NCBI GenBank assembly: GCA_900550385.1
Contig: URRZ01000001.1
Location: forward strand, 27,547-91,546
DNA length: 64,000 nt
Source of the DNA: an uncultured Coriobacteriaceae bacterium
GTDB taxonomy: Bacteria > Actinomycetota > Coriobacteriia > Coriobacteriales > Eggerthellaceae
Direction of reading: 5' to 3'
Shown here: one piece after another, positions 42,483 to 50,588 of the stretch
Position numbering within the stretch: the stretch's first letter is position 1
How the letters are laid out: each line of letters opens with the position of its first letter
Notes under the pieces: model-generated
What the model was told of the DNA's origin: nothing
Databases searched by the model: none
What the model saw: only the letters and a program-made list of their open reading frames with translations
Made by a program: the position numbers and the translations under genes

Positions 42483-43517
42483 TTATGCGCTTCGGTTGAG
42501 TGCGCGGTAGCGGTGCGGGGTCATGCCGAAGCGTTCTTTGAACGCTTCCGAGAAGCTGCCTTGTCGCGAGAACCCGACACATGCCGCCACGGCGGCGATC
42601 GACTCGTCAGTGCTGGTTAGCAGCTCGCAGGCTCGCTCCATGCGTCGATCGCGCACCCAGCCCATGGGGGTCGTGCCTTCCGCGTCGCGAAACAGGCTCG
42701 CAAGTTTGCTCGGGCTCGTGCATGCGGCATGGCATAGGTCGCCAAGCTCGATGGGCTCGTCCAGGTGCTCGCGCGCAAATGCGCAGGCGAGGTTGAGCGA
42801 CGTCCGGTCGACAGCGCGCATTCGCGGCGCGGCGCCCTGCGCGTTCCTCTCGTGCCAGTCAACGACGAGCGCGCAGGCTTCCGCCGCCTTGCAGCGGTAA
42901 TACGCTTCGGCAACGGTGTGCGAAAGCCGCGCTGCTTTGATCTCGTCGAACAGGCGGGAAAGCGCAGGTATGCGGTGGGTGCCGTCGAGGCGCGCGATCG
43001 CCGTGGTGAGCGCAACCGGATCGGTGCCGACAGCGCTTGCCATTCCGGTGGCGCCTTCGGGAAGAAGGGAGATGCTTGCGACGGTGAGGCGCTCTCCGGG
43101 CGGCACGACCTCACAGCACATGCCCGCGCGCCACGCATAGCCGAGCAGCGTGCCCGTCTCCCATCCGTCCTCGATCCCGAGAAGCGGCGTGAAGTAGGGG
43201 ATCATGTTGCGCCCGTAGCTGCCGAAGCAGAAGAAGTTCGGCACGACGGCGCCGAATGATACGGTTTCGTTGAACAAGAGGTCGAACACGGTGATCGCTG
43301 CAGCATCGTCGATCGCGAGATACCAGTACGACCCGTATCCGTACGCGGGGTCGATCGTCCATACGCGTCCGCATCCGCGATCGCCGCCGCCTTCGACCTC
43401 TACGCCGTGCATATCGGCCATTTGGGGAAGGAAAATCGCGTCGATTCTCTGATTGGAGTCAGCTGGGATTTCCGATCCGGCTTGATCTCGGTTGTCAGAT
43501 GCCGTCTTGCTGCCCAT
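42483..43517 (-). CDS. AraC-family regulator (copy 1)
   Basis: A 344-residue protein. The C-terminal ~100 residues carry two HTHs: IELGDLCHAACTSPSKLASLF and IAAVAACVGFSRQGSFSEAFKERFGMTPHRYR. The N-terminal ~220 residues are a sensor domain with paired aromatic motifs (YGYGSYWYLAIDD) that I cannot assign. Start 43517 (MGSKTAS) has AAAGGA about seven bases upstream; 43535 is possible. It is divergent from the ECF-type transporter genes with a palindrome between, so it likely activates them, as YbtA does for siderophore uptake genes. Confidence 0.87.
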   Translation of the reverse strand: MGSKTASDNRDQAGSEIPADSNQRIDAIFLPQMADMHGVEVEGGGDRGCGRVWTIDPAYGYGSYWYLAIDDAAAITVFDLLFNETVSFGAVVPNFFCFGSYGRNMIPYFTPLLGIEDGWETGTLLGYAWRAGMCCEVVPPGERLTVASISLLPEGATGMASAVGTDPVALTTAIARLDGTHRIPALSRLFDEIKAARLSHTVAEAYYRCKAAEACALVVDWHERNAQGAAPRMRAVDRTSLNLACAFAREHLDEPIELGDLCHAACTSPSKLASLFRDAEGTTPMGWVRDRRMERACELLTSTDESIAAVAACVGFSRQGSFSEAFKERFGMTPHRYRALNRSA

Positions 43518-43635
43518 TCCTGGTTCCTTTCGCATCGAGCGCCGCCCGGTCGTTCTTTCGGCGCGATCGAGTGGGTTTCGGCTGGATCGTTGGAAAAACG
43601 CTTGAGAAGCCGAAGTTCCCCCGTGATCGCTAATA

Positions 43636-43652
43636 TGTTACCCATGGCTAAT
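43636..43652 (+). promoter_or_regulatory. palindrome between AraC and transporter genes
   Basis: TGTTACCCATGGCTAAT is centred on CCATGG; TTA-N8-TAA arms with two mismatches. TTTTAAT nearby may be a -10 box. Similar GTTA...TAAC palindromes precede the ABC pairs at 46936 and 56378. Confidence 0.4.
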
Positions 43653-43688
43653 TTTAATGGACAGGTTATCGGAGCACAAGCGGAGGGC

Positions 43689-44507
43689 ATGCTGGCAGAA
43701 CCGGACGGTTGCCGCAGCTCGTTGCGCGCCGCGGCGTCAGAAGGGCGAACGCTCGGCAAGGCTTGCTCCACACGCGTGACGGTAGCGGACGCCAGGGGCG
43801 CGCTGCCGTCACGGCGGCTCGATCCGCGCGTGTCGATCGCCATCCTCGTCCTCATCAACGCCACGGCGTTCGCGCCGCGGCTCGTTATCGGGCAGATCGC
43901 GATGGTGGCTCTGTGCGCTGCGGTGGCGATATGGTGCGGACGTGCCGTATCGGCGGCGAAGTGGTGCGCCGCTTACGCCGTCGTCATGGCTGCGGGATAT
44001 GCGTTTCTCCTGTTTCCGAATGCCGCTGCCGCGTCGTTCGCGACGATGATCGTGATGGTTCGCTGCGTGTTCTGCGTCGGGATGTTCGCCTCTACGATGA
44101 TCGCGACGACGCGCGTGGGGGAGCTTGCCTGTGCGCTCCAGCGCGTGCATCTGCCGCGCCATGGGATCATCGCAGTGTGCGTCGCGCTTCGCTTTTTCCC
44201 GACGATGGCGGGCGAGTTCCGCGCGGTCGTCGAGGCACTGCGCGTGCGGGGCATGGCGATCACGCCGAAATCGATCGTCACGCAGCCGGTGCGCGTCATG
44301 GAGAACCTGCTCGTGCCTGTCATGAGCCGGCTGTCGATCGTCGCCGACGAGCTGTCGAACGCCGCGGTCGTGCGCGGCATGGATTCTGCCCGTCCGCGCA
44401 CGTCGTATTACGACTTGCGCCTGCGGACGGCCGACATCGTGTTCCTGGCGCTGTTCGCGGCAACGGCGGCGATGCTGCTCCTCTCGAAATTCGGGATGAT
44501 CGCATGA
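43689..44507 (+). CDS. ECF-type transporter transmembrane (T) component
   Basis: A 272-residue CbiQ/EcfT-like membrane protein: LDPRVSIAILVLINATAFAP start, four to five helices, and the T-component coupling motifs ALRVRGMAITPKS and AVVRGMDSARPR (Ala-Arg-Gly type) that bind the ATPases. The start is uncertain; ATG 43689 has GGAGGG only 2-3 bases before it, and 43635/43644 are alternatives within the promoter-like region. Its stop overlaps the next start (ATGA), so translation is coupled to the ATPase gene. Confidence 0.82.
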   Translation: MLAEPDGCRSSLRAAASEGRTLGKACSTRVTVADARGALPSRRLDPRVSIAILVLINATAFAPRLVIGQIAMVALCAAVAIWCGRAVSAAKWCAAYAVVMAAGYAFLLFPNAAAASFATMIVMVRCVFCVGMFASTMIATTRVGELACALQRVHLPRHGIIAVCVALRFFPTMAGEFRAVVEALRVRGMAITPKSIVTQPVRVMENLLVPVMSRLSIVADELSNAAVVRGMDSARPRTSYYDLRLRTADIVFLALFAATAAMLLLSKFGMIA

Positions 44508-46069
44508 GCGCGTCCGACATCGCGATCGAGTTTCGGGAAGCGGGGTTCTCCTATGCGTCCACGGCGGGCGCCGCATCGGTGCACGGCGTGTCGTTCGCGC
44601 AGCGCGAGGGCGAATGCGTTGTCGTGACGGGTCCGTCCGGTTGCGGCAAGACGACGCTTGCGCGCATGGCGAACGGGCTTATTCCCGCTGTGTACGCGGG
44701 CGAGGCGGAAGGCGAGGTGCGCGTGTTCGGCCGCGCGGTCGCCGATTGGGAAATGGACGATCTGTCGTGCGCGGTGGGCAGCGTGTTCCAGAACCCGCGC
44801 AGCCAGTTCTTCAACCTCGACACCACCTCCGAGATCGCCTTCGGCTGCGAGAACATGGGCGTCCCCCGCGACGAGATCGCCCGCCGCATCGCCTCGACGA
44901 CGTGTGCGCTGGGCATCGATCACTTGCTCGAACGCGACATCCGAGCGCTTTCGGGCGGGGAAAAACAGCTCGTCGCCGTCGCCTCGGTTCATGCGATGAA
45001 GCCGTCTGCGTTCGTGCTCGACGAACCCACCGCCGCGCTCGACGTGCGCGCGATGCTGCGCCTGCGCGACGTGGTCGCGCGGCTCAAGGCAGCGGGCAAG
45101 ACGGTTCTTATCGCCGAGCATCGCCTGTGGTGGCTGCGGGGAGTGGCGGACCGTATCGTGCTCATGCGCGATGGAACGGTCACGACGGAGATGAGCGCCG
45201 ATGCGTTTGCGCAGATGCCTGCAGAGGCGCGTGAACGGCTCGGGCTGCGCGCGTGGGATATCGAGCAGGTGGAGCCGCGCGCGGCGGGTGCGGCGCGCGA
45301 GAAACCGCAAGGCCGTGCCGAGGGCGCGTCGGCGCTCATCGTGCGCGGGCTCAAGGTTCGCTACGGCAGAAGCGGCCCTTTCGTCGTGAACGACTGCGAT
45401 TTCGATGCTGCCGCGGGGCGAGCGGTGGCGCTTGTCGGGCGAAACGGAGCGGGAAAGACGACGTTCGCACGCTGCCTCGCGGGCCTTCATGCGGAGGCGG
45501 CGGGCGAGATCCGCATCGAGGGCGAGGCGCTCGGGCCGCGCAAGCGCGCGGGTCGCGTGTTTCTCGGCATGCAGGAGAGCGGCTACCAGCTGTTCAGCGA
45601 CACGGTCGAAGGCGAGCTGCGCCTCGCGCTCGATGCGCGTCGAGTGCGCAAGGCGCCGGCGGCAGGAGGCGAAGGACTCGACGACGCTCGGGAGTCGGAG
45701 ACCGCCCTCATCGATGCCGCGCTTGCGAACTTCGGTCTCGAAGAACTGCGCGACCGGCATCCGCTTTCCCTTTCAGGAGGCCAGCGCCAGCGCCTCGCCA
45801 TCGCCGCCGGGTCGCTGCAAGGGTCGCGCGTGCTCGTGCTCGACGAGCCGACGAGCGGGCTCGACCTTGCGAACATGGAGCGCATCGCCGCCGAGATCGA
45901 CCGGCTCAAGGCGGCGGGGTACTGCATCGTCGTCATCACGCACGACTTCGAGTTCGCGTGCGCCACGTGCGACGAGATAGCCCATTTCGAGAACGGCCGC
46001 ATCGCGGAACGATTCGACCTCGTGCCGTCGACCGTGCCTCGGGCGCGAACGCTGTTCGGATTCGACTGA
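44504..46069 (+). CDS. ECF-type transporter ATPase, two ABC domains fused
   Basis: A 521-residue protein with two nucleotide-binding domains. Domain one: Walker A GPSGCGKTTLARMANG, signature LSGGEKQLVAVAS, Walker B FVLDEPTAALD. Domain two: GRNGAGKTTFARCLAG, signature LSGGQRQRLAIAAG, LVLDEPTSGLD. Fused EcfA-A' proteins are known for YkoD-type systems. It is coupled by ATGA overlap to the T component and followed by an S-component-like gene. With those it would import a small nutrient; the substrate is not shown by the ATPase. Confidence 0.92.
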   Translation: MSASDIAIEFREAGFSYASTAGAASVHGVSFAQREGECVVVTGPSGCGKTTLARMANGLIPAVYAGEAEGEVRVFGRAVADWEMDDLSCAVGSVFQNPRSQFFNLDTTSEIAFGCENMGVPRDEIARRIASTTCALGIDHLLERDIRALSGGEKQLVAVASVHAMKPSAFVLDEPTAALDVRAMLRLRDVVARLKAAGKTVLIAEHRLWWLRGVADRIVLMRDGTVTTEMSADAFAQMPAEARERLGLRAWDIEQVEPRAAGAAREKPQGRAEGASALIVRGLKVRYGRSGPFVVNDCDFDAAAGRAVALVGRNGAGKTTFARCLAGLHAEAAGEIRIEGEALGPRKRAGRVFLGMQESGYQLFSDTVEGELRLALDARRVRKAPAAGGEGLDDARESETALIDAALANFGLEELRDRHPLSLSGGQRQRLAIAAGSLQGSRVLVLDEPTSGLDLANMERIAAEIDRLKAAGYCIVVITHDFEFACATCDEIAHFENGRIAERFDLVPSTVPRARTLFGFD

Positions 46070-46168
46070 TCGCGCAGTGCGGACGCGGGCGCGCATCGTC
46101 GTGCGACGCAAAGGTGCATCGCTTTGGACTTTTCGGTATCAACTGCCTCACGAAAGGAGACGTTTCAC

Positions 46169-46777
46169 ATGGTAACGGCGGCATCGGCCCAGGGGAGCGC
46201 GAAGCTCCAGGGCAAGGACTTCATCTTCATCGCGATCTTCGGGCTTCTGCTCTTCATCGTGTTCTTCGCGTTCGCGATGGTTCTCGGCATGAACGCGAAC
46301 ACGTTCTGGTTCACGCACGCCATCGGCGCGATCCCGGGCGGCATCGTGTGGATGTACCTCGCCGCGCGCGTGCCGAAGCCGGGCGCGACGATCGTCATGT
46401 CGGTCATCGTGGCGGTCGTGGGCCTTCTGCTTGGCATGTTCTGGACGGGGCCGGTGGGCATCGTCGTGGGCGGCGCGCTGGCGGAGATCGTCATGGCGGC
46501 AGGCAAACGGTCGAAAGTTGCGGTCATCGCGGCGTTCGCCGTGTGGACGCTCTCCTTCTGGATCGGCCAGGAGTCGATGGTGTTTCTCGCGGGCGGTTCC
46601 TACGTCGACATGGTGGTCCAGTCGGGCATGAGCCGCGAGTACGGCGAGACGCTCGTCGGGTTCATGCAAAGCCCCCTCATCGTCGTCGCGGGCGTTCTGT
46701 GTGCCGTCGGCCCTATCGTCGGCGGTCTTCTCGGGTCGAAGATCTTCAACAAGCACTTCGCACGCATCGCTGCATAA
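46169..46777 (+). CDS. MptD-family ECF substrate-binding (S) component
   Basis: A 202-residue membrane protein with about six helices. The N-terminal IAIFGLLLFIVFFAFAMVLG and the GAIPGGIVWMYLAARVPKPGA loop match the Trep_Strep/MptD family annotated as putative ECF S component. ATG 46169 has AAAGGAG nine bases upstream; the frame from 46124 lacks a site. It follows the T and A genes by 99 bases, completing an ECF importer. Family members sit next to AraC regulators and exporter-fold ABC genes in other gut bacteria, pointing to metal or siderophore use (inference). Confidence 0.85.
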   Translation: MVTAASAQGSAKLQGKDFIFIAIFGLLLFIVFFAFAMVLGMNANTFWFTHAIGAIPGGIVWMYLAARVPKPGATIVMSVIVAVVGLLLGMFWTGPVGIVVGGALAEIVMAAGKRSKVAVIAAFAVWTLSFWIGQESMVFLAGGSYVDMVVQSGMSREYGETLVGFMQSPLIVVAGVLCAVGPIVGGLLGSKIFNKHFARIAA

Positions 46778-46795
46778 CAGGTCGCTTTTCTCTTC

Positions 46796-46834
46796 AAGCT
46801 GCCGCTTCGGTTTCGGGGCGGCAGCTTCTTTTTT
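46796..46834 (+). terminator. terminator of the ECF genes
   Basis: AAGCTGCCGC (46796-46805) pairs perfectly with GCGGCAGCTT (46818-46827), followed by CTTTTTTCT. A canonical rho-independent terminator, so the ABC pair downstream needs its own promoter. Confidence 0.92.
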
Positions 46835-46891
46835 CTGCGTAATCGTTCATATGCATCGTTGTTGGATGATTTTTCCGATGAATCGCTACAT

Positions 46892-46909
46892 TGTTATCCA
46901 AATATAACA
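46892..46909 (+). promoter_or_regulatory. palindrome upstream of the first ABC pair
   Basis: TGTTAT-CCAAAT-ATAACA, 6-bp perfect arms, ending 27 bases before the start at 46936. It lies after the ECF terminator and is AT-rich, a candidate AraC or metalloregulator site. Confidence 0.45.
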
Positions 46910-46935
46910 TTCAACGAGAAACGGAGAGATGCGGA

Positions 46936-48786
46936 ATGGAAGGAAGGCGAGATCAGCGCGCGTCGAAGAATCGGCAGCGCAACCCCATCATGCGGCTGCT
47001 CGATTTCGCGGGCGGGTATAAAAAGCTCACGATCCTCGGCTGCGTGCTGTCGGGCGTGAACGCGCTGTGCGCTATCGCGATGCTCGTGTGCGTGTGGTTC
47101 GTGCTGCGAGATCTCATCGCGGTGGCGCCCGACTGGTCGGCGGCGCCGAATGCGACAGGCTACGGCATCGCGGCGTTCGCGTTCGCGCTTGCTGGGCTCG
47201 TCATCTACTTCGCGGCGCTCATGTGCACGCATCTTGCGGCGTTCCGCACGGCGACGAACATGCGCGCCGCCGCGCTCGAGCACCTCTCCCGTGTGCCGCT
47301 CGGATACTTCGACGCGCACGCGACCGGCGAGCTGCGCCGCGTCATCGAGGGAGCGACCGGGCTTACCGAGGGCGTGCTCGCGCATCGTTTCCCCGATTTC
47401 GTGGGCGCGCTCGTCACGCCTGTGGCGTACCTCGTCGTCATGGTCGCCGTCGACTGGGTACTGGGTCTGCTCTGCCTCGTGCCCGTTGCCGTGTCCGCCG
47501 CGTGCATGTTCTGGATGATGGCCGGAGGCGGCGGCGACGAGAACACCAACATGATGACGTTCATGAAGAACTACCAAGACGCGCTCGACCGCATGAACAA
47601 AGCGGCGGTCGAATACGTCCGCGGCATCCCCGTCGTGAAGGTGTTCCAGCAGACGGTGCGGTCGTTTTCCACCTTCCGCGAGTCGATTCGGGCATATCGG
47701 GAGTTCGCGAGCGCCTACGTGCGCCTCTGCACGCCGCCTCAGGTGGCGCAGCTCGTGGCGATCAACTCCACGTTCGCCGTGCTCGTGCCGGCGGGCATCC
47801 TGCTCGCGCAGAACGCGGGCGATTTCGCGGCGTTTCTTTCCGACTACCTGTTCTACGTCGTCTTCTCCGCTCTCACGACCATGATGATGACGAGGGTGAT
47901 GTACGCCTCGCAGGCGCTTACCGAGGCGCAGGACGCCGTCATGCGCATCGAGCGCATCCTCGATGCGCCCGTCATGGCGGACGCGGATCCTGCGCGCGCC
48001 ACGGATCCTGCAGACGACTCGATCGAGTTCGACCGCGTGACCTTTTCCTATCCCGGAACCGACCGCCCGGCGCTCGAGAACGTGTCGTTGCGCGTGCCCG
48101 CAGGCGCCACGGTGGCGCTCGTGGGACCGAGCGGCAGCGGCAAGACGACGGCGGCGAGCCTGGTGCCGAGGTTCTGGGACGCGTGCGAAGGCGCCGTGCG
48201 GATCGGCGGTGTCGACGTGCGCGACATCCCGCTTTCCAGCCTCATGGATCGCGTGGCGTTCGTGTTCCAGAACGACCGGCTGTTCAAGCAGAGCCTTGCC
48301 GACAACATCCGCGCCGCCCGGCTCGACGCGACGCGCGAGGAGGTGGAGGCGGCGATGCGCGCCGCCCGATGCGACGACATCGTCGCGAAGTTCCCCGACG
48401 GGCTCGATACCGTAGCGGGTGCGCGCGGCGTCTACCTCTCCGGAGGCGAGTGCCAGCGCATCGCGCTTGCCCGGGCGATCCTCAAAGACGCCCCGATCGT
48501 CGTGCTCGACGAAGCGACGGCGTTCGCCGATCCGGAAAACGAAGCCCTCATCCAAAAGGCGCTCGCCGTGCTCGCGAAGGGCAAGACGGTGCTCATGGTG
48601 GCCCATCGGCTCTCGACGGTGGTGGATGCCGACATGATCTGCGTGCTCGACGAGGGGAGAATCGTCGAGCAAGGCGCGCACGCCGAGCTCGTGGCGGCGG
48701 GAGGCCTCTACGCGAAGATGTGGGACGATTACCGCACGAGCGTTTCGTGGCGGATTGCCGGAAAGGGGGCCGGCCATGCTGCGTAG
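46936..48786 (+). CDS. ABC exporter-fold protein, half A of heterodimer 1
   Basis: A 616-residue fused permease-ATPase: six helices in residues ~45-330, then an ABC domain with Walker A GPSGSGKTTAASL (about 392), signature LSGGECQRIALA (about 500), Walker B VVLDEATAFADPENE, in which the catalytic Glu is present. No C39 peptidase domain. ATG 46936 has GGAG nine bases upstream. It overlaps the partner gene by 11 bases. It is about as similar to 56378-58186 as to any family; together with AraC and ECF genes it suggests siderophore/metallophore transport of the YbtPQ/IrtAB type rather than drug export. Confidence 0.88.
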   Translation: MEGRRDQRASKNRQRNPIMRLLDFAGGYKKLTILGCVLSGVNALCAIAMLVCVWFVLRDLIAVAPDWSAAPNATGYGIAAFAFALAGLVIYFAALMCTHLAAFRTATNMRAAALEHLSRVPLGYFDAHATGELRRVIEGATGLTEGVLAHRFPDFVGALVTPVAYLVVMVAVDWVLGLLCLVPVAVSAACMFWMMAGGGGDENTNMMTFMKNYQDALDRMNKAAVEYVRGIPVVKVFQQTVRSFSTFRESIRAYREFASAYVRLCTPPQVAQLVAINSTFAVLVPAGILLAQNAGDFAAFLSDYLFYVVFSALTTMMMTRVMYASQALTEAQDAVMRIERILDAPVMADADPARATDPADDSIEFDRVTFSYPGTDRPALENVSLRVPAGATVALVGPSGSGKTTAASLVPRFWDACEGAVRIGGVDVRDIPLSSLMDRVAFVFQNDRLFKQSLADNIRAARLDATREEVEAAMRAARCDDIVAKFPDGLDTVAGARGVYLSGGECQRIALARAILKDAPIVVLDEATAFADPENEALIQKALAVLAKGKTVLMVAHRLSTVVDADMICVLDEGRIVEQGAHAELVAAGGLYAKMWDDYRTSVSWRIAGKGAGHAA

Positions 48787-50509
48787 CGCGCTCGGACTCA
48801 CCGATCAGGGGTGGCGCACCTTCAAGCGGGGCGTGCTCTTCTGCGCGATCTCGAACCTCGTGCTCATGGCGCCGATGTGCATCCTGTTCCTGCTCGTGCG
48901 CGATTTCATGGCCCACCTCGAAGCGGGGGCGCCGCTGCCGGCGCTTTGGCCGTACCTCGTCGCGGTCGTCGTCGTGCTCGCGCTCATCGCAGTGACGCAG
49001 CTGCTCGAATACCGCAACACCTACGGCCCCGTGTACGAGGAAAGCGCCCGCAAGCGCGAAGGCATCGCCGAGCGTTTGCGGCTGCTCCCGCTGTCGTTTT
49101 TCGGCACACGCGATCTGTCCGATCTCACGAACACCATCATGAAGGACTGCGCGGACCAGGAGCGGCTGTTCATGCACGTGGTGCCGCAGCTGTTCGGCAC
49201 GGGCGTATCGAGCGCTGTCATCATCGTCGGCGTGATCGCTTTCGATTGGCGGCTCGGGCTCGCGGCGTTCTGGCCGCTGCCGGTCGCGGTGGCGATCATG
49301 GCGGTGACGAGCGGCTATTCCAACCGCAGGATCAAAGCGAAGGAAGCGCGCCGCCTCGAAATGATCGACGGCGTACAGGAATATCTCGACTGCGCGCGCG
49401 AGATCCGCGCGACGAACCGCGCAGGTGCGTTTCTCGGGGAACTGCGCGGAAGGCTCGGCGCGTTCGAGCGGGCGCAGGTGGCGTCCGAGCTCGCCACGGG
49501 CGTGACGATCTCGTCCGGGCAGGCGTTCCTCAAGCTCGGCATCGCCACGACCATCCTTGCGGGGGCGGCGCTCATCGTGTCGGGCGGTGTGGATTTCCTC
49601 ACGTACTTTGTATTCCTCCTCATCGTCACGCGCGTGTACGACCCCATCAACGTCGTGCTACAGTCGAGCGCAGAGCTCATGGAGATGCGCCATTCGATCC
49701 GCCGCACGAACGCGCTTGCGGCCGAGTGTCCCATGACGGGATCGAAGGACTTTCGCCCGCAAGGCCATGATGTGGCGTTTCGCGATGTGTCGTTCTCCTA
49801 CGGAGGCACCGACGAGGCGGTGCTTGCTAATGTGACGTTCACGGCGCGCGAGGGCGAGGTCACGGCGCTCGTAGGGCCGTCCGGTTCGGGTAAGTCGACG
49901 TGCGCGAAGCTCGCCTGCCGTTTCTGGGATGCTGACGCGGGGTGTGTGACCGTGGGCGGCGTGGACGTAGCGACGGTGGACCCCGAGGTGCTGCTTGCCG
50001 ATTTCGCACAGGTCTTCCAAGACGTCGTGCTTTTCGACGAAACGATCATGGACAACATCTGGATCGGCCGCGAGGGCGCCACCGACGAGGACGTGCTTGC
50101 CGCCGCGCATGCTGCGAACTGCGACGGGTTCGTGAGCCTTCTGCCGGAAGGCTACACCACGAAGATCGGCGAGAACGGGGCGCGCCTCTCGGGTGGCGAG
50201 CGCCAGCGCATCTCGATCGCCCGGGCGCTTCTGAAGGACGCGCCGATCGTCGTGCTCGACGAGGCGACGGCCTCTCTCGACGTGGAGAACGAGACGGAGG
50301 TGCAGCAGGCGCTCTCGAGGCTTCTCGCCGGCAAGACGGTCATCGTGATCGCGCACCGCATGCGCACGGTCATGGGCGCCGACCACGTGGTCGTGCTCGA
50401 GGAGGGTCGCGTGGCCGAGCAGGGCAGCCCGCAAGAGCTCATGGCGGCCGGCGGCCTGTTCGAACGAATGGTTCGCTTACAGACTGAAAGCGCGGAGTGG
50501 ACGCTGTGA
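48776..50509 (+). CDS. ABC exporter-fold protein, half B of heterodimer 1
   Basis: A 577-residue partner. Transmembrane part in ~20-300, Walker A GPSGSGKSTCAKLA (about 365), signature LSGGERQRISIARAL, Walker B IVVLDEATASLDVENE. It starts at ATG 48776 inside the end of the upstream gene with GGGGGCC before it. The long frame from 48755 is a shadow. Half B in the second module (58187) shares the same end, LQTESAEW, so the two modules are paralogous. Confidence 0.88.
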   Translation: MLRSALGLTDQGWRTFKRGVLFCAISNLVLMAPMCILFLLVRDFMAHLEAGAPLPALWPYLVAVVVVLALIAVTQLLEYRNTYGPVYEESARKREGIAERLRLLPLSFFGTRDLSDLTNTIMKDCADQERLFMHVVPQLFGTGVSSAVIIVGVIAFDWRLGLAAFWPLPVAVAIMAVTSGYSNRRIKAKEARRLEMIDGVQEYLDCAREIRATNRAGAFLGELRGRLGAFERAQVASELATGVTISSGQAFLKLGIATTILAGAALIVSGGVDFLTYFVFLLIVTRVYDPINVVLQSSAELMEMRHSIRRTNALAAECPMTGSKDFRPQGHDVAFRDVSFSYGGTDEAVLANVTFTAREGEVTALVGPSGSGKSTCAKLACRFWDADAGCVTVGGVDVATVDPEVLLADFAQVFQDVVLFDETIMDNIWIGREGATDEDVLAAAHAANCDGFVSLLPEGYTTKIGENGARLSGGERQRISIARALLKDAPIVVLDEATASLDVENETEVQQALSRLLAGKTVIVIAHRMRTVMGADHVVVLEEGRVAEQGSPQELMAAGGLFERMVRLQTESAEWTL

Positions 50510-50588
50510 GGTCGCCGCGGCTCTCCGCGTTCCGGGCTCCCGTCGCGAGCGCCCATGCGAAAAGCGCGGTGCGTTTGAATCCTCGCCG